Positions 1-9,333 of a stretch of DNA of 64,000 nucleotides are shown piece by piece. Each line of letters begins with the position of its first letter. The first letter of the stretch is position 1. The stretch comes from Syngnathus acus (Eukaryota > Chordata > Actinopteri > Syngnathiformes > Syngnathidae). The stretch is taken from positions 8,309,000 to 8,372,999 of the forward strand of contig NC_051098.1 in assembly GCF_901709675.1 (NCBI RefSeq). The letters are read 5' to 3'. Made by a program: the position numbers and the translations under genes. The notes under the pieces were generated by a model. That model searched no databases. It was not told where the DNA came from and was given only the letters and a program-made list of their open reading frames with translations.

Positions 1-170
1 TCGTCACGTCTGTTTTCGGCATGTCTTGATGTCTTCACGTCTGTAGTCTTCTCGTCTCACGTCCCGGTCAGTCAGTCCAGTTATTGTTTTGTTAAGTTGT
101 GTCAGTTTGCCTTTTGAGTTTGCTCAATAAACCCTGGTCCAAGCTGCATGAGTTCCATGACAGCATTAGC
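1..170 (+). repeat. 3' end of LTR-like repeat, shared with 4103-4545
   Basis: The stretch is rich in GTCTxxCGTC-type words and ends in a polyadenylation-like TCAATAAAC followed by CTGGTCCAAGCTGCAT. The same ending occurs at about 4484-4512, so both belong to one dispersed family. Only the 3' part is inside the window. It lies just beyond the last recognisable exon of the decayed SLC6 copy A. Confidence 0.55.
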
Positions 171-372
171 ATTAGCTTCACAAGAGTGTACTAGTTATCT
201 GCAGAGGTGGACGGAAGGTCCATCAAACAATCACTGACAGATGCCAGTTTTGCTGACAATTGATGGAAAATAAAAAAAAAGAAGAAAAAAACTGATGTAT
301 TTATTTATTTGCTTAACTTTATTATTATTATGTCTTTTCCTAGATGGAGTTTAAAGAGCATTTTGAGTTGAC

Positions 373-2290
373 CTGATTCTGCCACCTCAGCAATAGCAAC
401 ACCTTGCTGGTGAGCCATGAATCCCAGCATGGAGAAGACAGCAAAGCCAGCAACCACACTGGTACAACTGTTCAGCAAACATAGCCACAAGCTGTCCCTG
501 CAACACACAAATGCATTTTTGTTCTCAACTTGGGTTCAAATTATTAAGAGGTTGTCCATCAGAGCAGAGGCTCTAAAGCTGCTTTGAGTTCAAGGCATGC
601 TGAGGAAGGCCTTCAATTTGTCTTAAGTGATCACTTTTTTGACCAACATTCAAGATCCAAAAATAATCACACAAGTAGGATTTGGACCATAACATTTTTT
701 TGGTTTGCAGTTTCTATTAAATTCCGTTTTTAAATTGAAAGGGTCTTGAAAAGGTCATTTAAATCTTGTCAGTAGGAGGCGCCACAAACACGTTTAATAC
801 TGTTTGTCTATTACTCAACGTGTAATGCACATACCGTCAGTAAATGCCAATTTTATTTTCACAGTTAAAAATCAGACTTTACAATTTCATTTGACAATGA
901 CTTTACATTTGATGATTATATTAGTATAAAAAAATGAAGTAAATGTAAGTATCAGTTTTAATTGAAACTATGAAGGGCATTTATTTTGTAGTACTTATTT
1001 TTGTAGAACTGACCTTATAATAATAAATATTTTTTCAAAACTCGACGTCTGCACAGGTTAGAAATAACAGCATATTTCATGCCACCTAGAATGGTTAGAA
1101 AATGCTATTTCAGTAAATTATTTGCCTTACTCCCAGAATTCCATTGCTGCTGAAGTTCCTTTGCTGTGGTTGGTGTGATTCCTAATTGTAACATCGACAC
1201 AATCCGCTGCAAGAATGACATTGTCATTAACACTATATGCGGAATAAAGTATATACACATATATACATACACACACATACTTCAGGAGAACACCAGGTAG
1301 AGCAGAGCCCAGGCCAGAATAATCATGTAAGTCACACCAGTGTACAGCAGTATCAGTTGACCCCCATAGCCAATACCTGCATTGGACATTTTGAAGAGTC
1401 TCTTTTTTCATCTCAATGCACAGAAATGTGTCCTGGAGCTGCTTACACGAATACAAATAATAATCATACATTACGTTCAAACACCAAATAGGAGTGTGCA
1501 TCACTCCAATAAAAGATGATGTGATGCTGGTGTATGGACAATGTCAAGAAACAAAGGCCAATACAATGTATCACAATATAAATAGTTTATACTGTTGAAA
1601 CCATACCAATTAACAGATAATACAGTGCCGTAAATCACTAAATTTAAATCTAGATCCATCACCACTACTGCCACCATGAAAGTGTTTTGAAACTTTTTAG
1701 TTTGAGTGTTGTTAATGTTTACCTTAAACTTTGATTGAAATAACATTTGTGTTTATGTTGCAGTCTGCGGGTAATGTGTCACTCACATGTTGTGACCGCA
1801 ATAAACATTGAACTGGGGGGTAAAACATCTCTTTGCTTTTTGTCTTAGCTTGTATTACAGAAAACGGAGTGTTGCATACCTTCAGCCAGTGGACACAGCT
1901 TTCTCCAGCAGGTGATGGCTCCCTCTTGGGTGTGCTGGCCCATGGTGGTCTCCAAAAGGAAGAGCGGTACACCGCACGTCACCACAAACACCAGATACGG
2001 CACCAGGAATGCACCTGAATGTTACATGTAGACTTTGATGATATATGTACAACTTTTAGAAGAGGTTCTGGCTGCCATATTTGCTTACCGCCTCCGTTTT
2101 TGTAGCATAAGTACGGAAACCTCCACACATTGCCCAGGCCCACAATGTTCCCAGCAACTGCAAGAAGAAACTCCACCTTTTTGCCCCAGTGTCCTCTCTC
2201 CTCAAGTGCATCATGGCTTGGATTTACCTCGTGTTTTTCCACCCACATTCCCTTCGAGTTCACCGTGAATCCAACCTTCCTTTTCGCCAC
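373..2290 (-). pseudogene. SLC6 transporter copy A, decayed (exons 1, 2, part of 3, 4 and 8 only)
   Basis: Recognisable exons: 1 (2089-2290, ATG at 2290), 2 (1880-2014), 3 partial (1282-1376), 4 (1131-1206) and 8 (373-497). Exon 1 encodes a 67-residue N-terminus with the TM1 core [18 protein letters not shown], closest in layout to copy D. Exon 3 is cut after residues LLYLVFS and runs into an in-frame TGA (1282-1284) and a CA-rich microsatellite, losing its 3' half and donor. Exons 6 and 7 and nearly all of exon 5 are missing: only the exon 5 acceptor and about 8 bases survive at 1041-1048, and the flanking introns still resemble copy D. Exons 9-14 are not found in the remaining 372 bases to the left. 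A full transporter cannot be made. The surviving exons keep open frames and good splice sites, so the loss looks fairly recent. Confidence 0.85.
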
Positions 2291-2437
2291 ACATACAACA
2301 CTGGCTGTCCAGTTTTACTTGGAGTCCACATTCTCACTCAAACCACCATTAATGAGCAACTGGCTGAGCAGTTAATCAGTTCTGAGCAGAAATATATGTT
2401 CTCTCCAGAACATGTATCGTAAATCAAGTTTTATATC

Positions 2438-2443
2438 TTTATT
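2438..2443 (-). other. polyadenylation signal of SLC6 copy B
   Basis: AATAAA on the minus strand, about 130 bases past the copy B stop codon. An equivalent signal sits at the same distance in copy C (9197-9202). Confidence 0.55.
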
Positions 2444-2572
2444 TAAATCCACAAAACTGAGAAGTGATTGTTTAGGTTTTCATGATGATGAAACACAAAC
2501 TTTTTCTTGTAAGGCTGTTGCCGTGGAATGCGCCGATTTCCAAGGAAACTATGGTCATTTTGAGTGTCAGAG

Positions 2573-5500
2573 TCATTCCAGATCCTCCTCAGTAATGTGT
2601 TGCAGTGTCGTGTCTCTTTCCAGGGCCAGCGAAGAGTCAGGTGGCTTGGGCCAGCATAAGCCATGGAGACGCTAACAAATGTATACACACAACACCGTTG
2701 AACTGAAACTCACCAAAATCTGAGATTCAGCCATTGAGGCAGGTATTTGCTTTTGGACTTGTAGAATTCCTTCTTTCGCTGCACATTTGAGTGATGTACT
2801 CAACCCACCTGACTGAGAGTTCCGGTGGCGGTGCTTAACTTGTACAGCGCCCAGCCTGGCACCAGAAGGATGGAGGACAGGGCCATCATCCAGCCCAATA
2901 CGTAAGCCCAGGTGGGGTACACGTACCAGCGGTTAAATGTCAGGGGCTGGTATTCAACTAGAGAATATATAAAAGAGCCCTGGAACAAAACCAATATAAA
3001 AAGAATAGAATTCATCATCTGCACCATTTTGTGGATGTACAGAGCCAGGCCATGGCTGTATAGGACCAGAAGAAACATTTTGATTATGACACCCACTGTT
3101 TCTGCCAATAATGAGTCACATAAAAAACCCAATTGGTTGATTTATTGTAAATTAAAAATATAACGACATAAAATAATTTCTAAATGTACAATGTATTCTA
3201 CATAATTGGTGGCGCGCTGGGTAGCACGTCCGCCTCACAGTTAGGAGGGTGCGGGTTCGATTCCACCTCCGGCCCTCCCTGTGTGGAGTTTGCATGTTTT
3301 CCCCGGGACCGCGTGGGTTTTCTCCGGGCACTCCGGTTTCCTCCCACATCCCAAAAACATGCTTGGTAGGCCGATTGAAGACTCCAAATTGTCCCTAGGT
3401 GTGAGTGCGGGTGCAAATGGTTGTTTGTCTCTGTGTGCCCTGCGATCGGCTGGCAACCGGTTCAGGGTGTCCCCCGCCTACTGCCCGTTGACGGCTGGGA
3501 TAGGCTCCAGCACTCCCGCGACCCCCGTGGGGACTAAGCGGTTCGGAAAATGGATGGATGGATGGTTTAGTACCATTTTAATATGAACAATTAAATCAAG
3601 AAAATTATTTATGATAATACCGCTCCATTTTACACATTGGTTCATTTTGAAAATTATATGCAGAACAACCCAGCATTACCTAATGCAAATGTAGATGAAA
3701 AGGCTGACAAGCACATTACAGCTCAAAACTTGAGAATAACTCACCAATGTCACCAAGGGGGTCAGGTAGCGCCAGCAGATTTTGAAGAACGGGTTGACAC
3801 GCTCACCTGTCATATCTGTGATAATGCTGCACAGCCGCTCTGCTCCTTTATGAAGTATGTACAATGGCACAAAATTGATGAACACATATTGCAACTACTA
3901 TAAATATGACAAGAATAACCCTAGAAAAAAGTGCACTATAGGTGTTCACTTAATTTGTTTTTGGTAGTGATTCACCGATCATCAAGTGAGTCGCAAAGGC
4001 CAAAATTCACTGAACTGGTGTAACAAAGTCAACAAATCTGTTTTCACCAAACCACATACAACTGACAAATCAAATAAACCACACTGTGTAACCAAAATCA
4101 AAAACTGTCATGTCTCGTTTCCTCGTGTGCCAGTGTTTCCGTTCGCGTCTCTGTCCTGTGTCTGTGCACTCGCCCCTCCCCACCTGTGTCCTACCAGTAA
4201 ACACTGTAGTCACCGTCACCGGCCTCTCGTTACCAGTCTTGTATTTAAGTCCTGTCTGTACGTCACTCCCTGTCGGATCGTTCAGTTGCTAACTCCGTCA
4301 GTCAGCTCTGTGAGTCTGTCCCCTCTGTCATTCAGTTACGCCTCTGTTAGTCTGTTAGCATGTTCTGTTAAGCCTCTGTTAGCTGTTTGCCCGTCCTGTT
4401 AGTTCCTGTTTGTTCCTGCCGGTTAGTCCTACCATGCTCTCTTGCTTATTTGTTCCCCTTATTCGCTCCTCCACCATCCTTTCCCTCAATAAACACTGGT
4501 CCAAGCTGCATTTGGTCGCCCTTCTCCATTCCGCACGTGAAAAAAACACGACCCAACCTACCGAATATCCAGCCGACAGCCAAGGTTTGAAACGCACAAA
4601 GAAAGAGGACGCATGTTCCATTGCAAGCATAGTAGTCAAAAATCTGGAAGACGTACATTCCTCCCTGTGGACAACATCAGAAAGAAATTTTCGTAGAAGC
4701 CATTGGCCACAATATTAGCTAGACTAGCGTATAATAGCTACAAAATGGACTTTAAATGAAGCACTTTTGGCATAATAGACAGATTCATAGCAATAATATT
4801 CTGACCTCAGTGATCATGACGAGCTGCAAGAAGAAACACGTTAGGCAGAAGAGCAGGAGGAAACATTCCCGTCTGCCCGGCCGACGCAATACTCTGGGAA
4901 ATACGTCTGAGAAGGATGTGATCACCACTTCAATGCCGACAAACTGCAGGGAGAGAGCCCACCCACAAGGTCACTTCCAGGCAAAAAGAAACATGAACTC
5001 AGTGTTTTTGAACATTCTAGCCAATTCATGTTTCAAAAAGCATACTGTAGTGGTCAAACCTGTGTATCCAGGCCCAGGAGGATGATCATGACAAAGAAGC
5101 AGATGGACCACACATGAGGCAGCGGCATCATGGCCATCGCTTGAGGGTATGCGATGAACGCCAAACCTGGACCTGGAAAAGACATCCAAATGCCTGTCAA
5201 TTTGTAACATTCAAATGATCTGAAGTGGATGAAAGTCTCAAATGAGAGGCGCTTCTTCACCCTTTCACTTCTTTTAGATAGAGTGAGATGTAAGAGGTTT
5301 ACTGCACCTGACTCGGCCACGTCTGCAACAGGAACACCTTGCTGGTGAGCCATGAAACCCAGCACAGAGAAGACAGCAAAGCCAGCTACCAAACTTGTAC
5401 AACTGTTCAGCAAACACAGCCACAAGCTGTCTCTGCAATACACACAAAAACACTCATTTTCCAAACAACACGCACAGACAGCAATGCCAAGTACGAAATG

Positions 5501-7881
5501 TAATTTCGACCACTCTATGATATTTATTTGTGTGTATTTTGGGTTTCAGTCTTTATCTAATTTCTTATCCCATCATGGCCTACCTCACAATTGACGTTAC
5601 GCCGTAAGGGTAGGGTCAGGTAAGATTTAACATGAAATGTAATCCCATGAAATGTTGAAATTGATCATCGCTCATGCTTGGCAGGAAGGTGTTTTTTGCC
5701 GTAGAAAATAATCTACTGATGAAATTAATCTGCGTGCATGCATGCGTGCGCGTGCGTGCGTGTGTTTGTGAAATACAAAGTATGAATTTCAACTTGTAGC
5801 AGTTGTTGCTTTGAGTGTTGTAGCTCCCCAGTACAGTCAGGGTGCCCACACCGAGGCTGTACGAGAAGAAGATCTGCGAGCAGGCCTCCATCCAAACCTG
5901 TGAAAAAGACACTCACTGACACAGAGTGTACCTTCCATATCAGTGATTATATGATCCAACTCTGTCCTACTTGAGGGTCTGCGAGTCGTGACACCTCAGG
6001 CAGAAGGTAGAACTCGACTCCTTGTCTGGCTCCCGGAAGAGTGAGTCCCCGGATCAAAAGAATGAGTAGCATCACGTAAGGGAAAGTGGCAGTGAAATAC
6101 ACCACCTGAATAAGACAGAGGTGGGTCAGAACGCTTTTTTTTTTTAAATACTTGGTGCATTTTGATGGACTTCACCTTTCCAGTTGATTTTACGCCTTTC
6201 CAGATGCAGAAGTAACAAATGACCCACATAGCCAGGAGGCACAGAAGCACCTCCCACCTGATGCTGCCAATCTCCTCAATGCCCCCTGAGATTTTCAACA
6301 CGCGACGTCTGGACAGGGATGGAGGTGGGGAGGAAGACACAATACGTCACGTACAATGTTTTTAAGCTGGCTATTTCAGTGTACTGTATTATCGTCCTCA
6401 CTCCCAGAATTCTATTGCGGCCGAGGATCCGTTGGTATGGTTGGTATGGGTTAGGGTTAGGTTCCAAGTTGTAACATCAACACAATCCGCTGAAAGAAAT
6501 GACAGATACTGTATTGGCACATTGTAAAGTACGCGTGTGTGTGTGTGCGTGTGTGGGTGCGTGCGTGTGTGTGTGTTGTACACTGACTGTAATCTAGCAA
6601 AACATAATTTCTTGTCATTGCATGAAATTATGTAATAAAATATTTGCAATCATGTGAGGGGTGAGGATTTCGAGCCAAAAAGGAACACTACCCCCTACTG
6701 TTTGTTGTGTGCTCGACCTCACCAGTGTTCCAGTAGTTATCACAGGTGCTCCAGGGCAGTGGCGAGTTGAAGGAGAACACCAGGTAGAGCAGGGCCCAGG
6801 CAAGAATAATGATGTAAGTCATGAAGCTGTACAGCATTATCAGCTGACCCCCATAACCGATGCCTGACACACAAGACGAGTTGATGTCTGTTCTTAGTGT
6901 TGGATTTTGTCAGATAAAGTCCCCACAAAAATGTGACTTGTAGTCCAGTGCGACATATGTTTTTTTCTCCTTTATTATGCATTTTATGACGAGTGCGAAT
7001 TGTACTCTGGAGCGACTTGTAGTCCGGAAAATACGGTAATTGAAAATGATTGTGATGATGAAAGTGCCTGGGTTACTTTGTCCCAATCTTTGTTTGCTTA
7101 TAGTTTGGCAAGCACTGTTTTAAACATTATTTTTTGTGTATCAAAGGATGTACTCTGTGGTTGGGTCATAGATTAAAAGAAAAAGACAGAATTAACACTT
7201 CAATTGATTGTTAACGTTTACACAGAATTATCATATCCTGAGCTACTTGTGAAACTGCCTCTGGGGGCCAAGCCCCTGCTCACAGGTAATGAAGGAACAG
7301 ACACATGACAAGACAAGGCGTTATTGCAGCTACTGAAGTCTAACCATGTGAACTGGGGTCCTGAATCGGTGGAAAGACCATGGGGGTGAAAGTGTGCTGC
7401 AGGACAAGTTCAGCTGTCACTTTAGCAAAGGCACAACATGGAAGTACAAGTTGGCTCATGTTTTGTGCTTCAGAATGGTAGTGAGGCTCGCACATGGTGG
7501 AGTGTTGCATACCTTCAACCAGCGGGCATATTTTCCTCCAGCAAGTGACGCCTCCCTCTTGGGTGTGCTGGCCCATGGTGGTCTCCAAAAGGAAGAGCGG
7601 TACACCGCACGTCACCGCAAACACCAGATACGGCACCAGGAATGCTCCTGAATGTTACGTGTAGACTTTGGTGATATATGTACAAGTTTTGGAAGAAGTT
7701 CTGGCTGCCATATTTGCTTACCGCCCCCGTTTTTGTAGCATAAGTAGGGAAACCGCCACACATTGCCCAGGCCCACAATGGTCCCGGCAACTGCCAGAAG
7801 AAACTCCACCTTGCTGTCCCAGTGTCCTCTCTTCTGAAGTACACGTTGACCTGGCTTTACGTTGCATTTATTTTTCCACAT
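2573..7881 (-). CDS. SLC6 family Na+/Cl- dependent transporter, copy B (GAT2/BGT1-like)
   Basis: Predicted plasma-membrane symporter of the GABA/betaine/taurine branch of SLC6, 12 TM, 581 aa (human GAT2 is about 600). Exons, 5' to 3': 7722-7881, 7513-7647, 6723-6863, 6402-6489, 6176-6308, 5971-6105, 5794-5897, 5308-5432, 5060-5172, 4806-4943, 4562-4664, 3745-3845, 2809-2979, 2573-2671; all have GT-AG borders and consistent phase. TM1 carries [18 protein letters not shown] (residues 37 onward), TM5 [11 protein letters not shown]6 [20 protein letters not shown]8 GLDTQ. Exon 4 encodes the glycosylated second extracellular loop and has 12 extra bases compared with copy C, reading like a telomere repeat. 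The residue before IVGLGN is Thr34, where A, C and D have Asn. The start MWKNK is the only plausible ATG. Introns align closely with copy C. Substrate cannot be assigned: the pocket matches neither GAT1 nor BGT1. Confidence 0.88.
3209..3565 (+). repeat. tRNA-derived SINE in intron 12 of copy B
   Basis: Starts with a tRNA-like head containing a clear pol III B box (GGTTCGATTCC, about 3254-3264), has a body of about 250 bases and ends in a short GGAT tandem tail. This is a very common fish interspersed repeat type. The matching intron of copy C (9746-9890) lacks it, so it inserted after the B/C duplication or was lost from C. Confidence 0.75.
4103..4545 (+). mobile_element. solo-LTR-like insertion in intron 11 of copy B
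   Basis: A pyrimidine-rich element beginning near TGTCATGTCTCG, with a TATA-like TATTTAAG at about 4242 and AATAAA at about 4487, as expected for a retroelement LTR. It has no coding capacity. The left edge joins an ACCAAAATCAAA sequence and the right edge joins ACACGACCCAACC. In copy C these two flanks are nearly adjacent (about 10181-10205), so C shows the empty site. A related 3' end is at 1-170. A nonautonomous element of another class is possible because the exact termini and target duplication are unclear. Confidence 0.55.
6448..6461 (+). repeat. telomere-like GGGTTAGGGTTAGG inside copy B exon 4
   Basis: Fourteen bases of the vertebrate telomere repeat (TTAGGG) register within the coding exon. 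Aligned with copy C, copy B has 12 extra bases here, adding four residues (in effect LTLT) to the extracellular loop and keeping frame. The new text creates an NLT glycosylation sequon. Confidence 0.7.
6533..6577 (+). repeat. GT microsatellite, copy B intron 3
   Basis: Imperfect GT/GC dinucleotide run. A longer related run occupies the same intron of copy C at about 12611-12726. Confidence 0.8.
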
Positions 7882-7991
7882 TGTCTAAAAGCACAAAATG
7901 AAACTGCCACTTCCATTCAGTCGCAGACACGCACAATGCTGGTTACATCAAATTAAAACAACATGCCGTTAGTGTTTCAAATGCCACATAC

Positions 7992-8185
7992 CTCACTCGT
8001 CCTAGCACAGTGGCAACCTTTCTTCATGCAGTAGTGAAATGGCAACAGGTGTACAAACTGAGCTAAAATTTTGCTGCTCTACTCTTTTTGCACTTTGTAC
8101 TGACCTACATTCTCAGTTTGCAAATCAAGGTGTGTGACCAGTTAATTAGAATTACCCACACACCCTAGGGTAAGTAAACAACACT
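7992..8185 (-). other. probable 5' noncoding exon and promoter block of copy B
   Basis: This block is highly similar to 15831-16030 upstream of copy C, although the distance to the ATG differs greatly (about 110 versus 1240 bases). On the minus strand both blocks end in the same splice-donor-like GAGTGAG|GTATGTGG. A shared block with a conserved donor suggests a first, untranslated exon plus proximal promoter. The transcription start is not known. Confidence 0.45.
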
Positions 8186-8192
8186 AGTACGC

Positions 8193-8590
8193 TGTGTGCA
8201 AAATGATTAGGCATGTGCCTTTTTTGTTTGTATGATCATTTTTAGGCATATTTTCCAAGTCCATGCTGTATAAGCTTGAATGCTTACTCAATACAAGCAT
8301 ATCAAGGGATGTGTATTTGTGTTATGAGGGATTGTGGGGCCTCAGCAGATCAATACAGTGTGCATAATTATTAGGCAGTTTGTTTTCCTCAGGAAAACGG
8401 AGCAAAAAAGAGATTAAAGTGACTCTGAAAAATCAAAAATTGTAAAAAGTCTTTCAGAGGGATGCAACACGTGAAATTGCTAATCACAGAACCATCAAAC
8501 GGTTCCTTGCAAATAGTCAACAATGTCGCAAGAAACACGTCAAGGAAAAAAAAGATGCAAATTAACTGCCAAAGATTTGAAACCTGTACC
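8193..8590 (+). mobile_element. Tc1-like DNA transposon relic
   Basis: Contains ATNATTAGGCA words near both 8205 and 8365 and a short stretch (about 8490-8580) that translates to TIKRFLANSQQ and KKRCKLTAKDL, typical of the N-terminal DNA-binding part of Tc1-like transposases. The rest of the transposase is absent, so this is a dead fragment. It sits between copies B and C. Confidence 0.55.
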
Positions 8591-8771
8591 TAATGTTCTG
8601 GCTGGTGAATGCATGTATTTCCAGCTTTGTAGCTGCACTAACTTGTTGCATTTATTTTTGAGGCAACCCTTGACTAGCATTTTATTGGCTGATGAAAGTG
8701 TGCCTAATGTATGGTTCAGTGTGTATTATTATTGTGAGACTTATTATACGTGTATTATTATTGTGACTCGT

Positions 8772-8873
8772 GTAGTAATTGTTGCTTTGTGTGTTGTAGC
8801 TGCCCAATACAGTCAGGGTGCCGACACCGATGCTATACGAAAAGAAGACCTGAGAGCCAGCCTCCATCCACAC
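8772..8873 (-). pseudogene. orphan SLC6 exon 7 fragment
   Basis: Translates on the minus strand to [20 protein letters not shown] and on to [10 protein letters not shown], the TM6 exon of the neighbouring transporters. The splice acceptor is mutated (ACTG in place of CAG before GTGTGG) and the donor side reads CACGAG in place of CAAGTT. No flanking exons 6 or 8 accompany it. It is a leftover of an unequal duplication. Confidence 0.8.
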
Positions 8874-8937
8874 CAGTTCAAAAAAGGTTGCCATTGAGTG
8901 TGTTCACCCTCCATCACAGCGCATGTGGTATGATGTT

Positions 8938-9068
8938 CCACAGTGGACACAGCTTCTTCCAGCAAGTGACGCCTCACTCTTGGGTGTGCTAGCCCACGGT
9001 GGTCTCCAAAAGGAAGAGCAGTGCGCCATACGTCACCGCAAACATCAGATATGGCACCAGGAATGCAC
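8938..9068 (-). pseudogene. orphan SLC6 exon 2 with in-frame stop
   Basis: Minus-strand match to exon 2 (GAFLVPYL and onward) with an intact acceptor at 9069-9070 but a TAG at 8989-8991 within the frame and no exon 1 upstream. The sequence that follows (9075-9230) matches the region upstream of copy A exon 1 (about 2310-2470), so this is a second copy of the copy A 5' end with exon 1 and intron 1 deleted. Confidence 0.8.
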
Positions 9069-9333
9069 CTGAATGTCCAGTTTTACTTGGAGGCCACATT
9101 CTCACGCATTAATGACAACTGGCTAAGCAGTTAATCAGTTCTGAGCAGAAATATATGTTCTCTCCAGAATATGTCTCGTAAATCAACTTTCATCTCTTTA
9201 TTTAAATCCACAAAACTAATGAGAAGGGATTGTTAGGTTTTCATGATGATGAAACTCAAACTTTTTCTTGTAAGGCTGTTGCCGTGGAATGCGCCGATTT
9301 CCAAGGAAACAATGGTCATTTTGAGTGTCAGAA

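Noticed and set aside
3152-3586. Several open frames of 60-100 codons on both strands
   Set aside because: They lie inside the tRNA-derived SINE, which is noncoding.
6985-7040. Possible regulatory element in copy B intron 2
   Set aside because: The conserved word is the end of a dispersed repeat also found at 16580-16672, so similarity reflects repeat ancestry.
8523-8897. A 124-codon frame joining Tc1-like residues to other text
   Set aside because: Only the first 20 or so residues resemble a transposase; the rest runs through unrelated DNA and antisense to the orphan exon 7.
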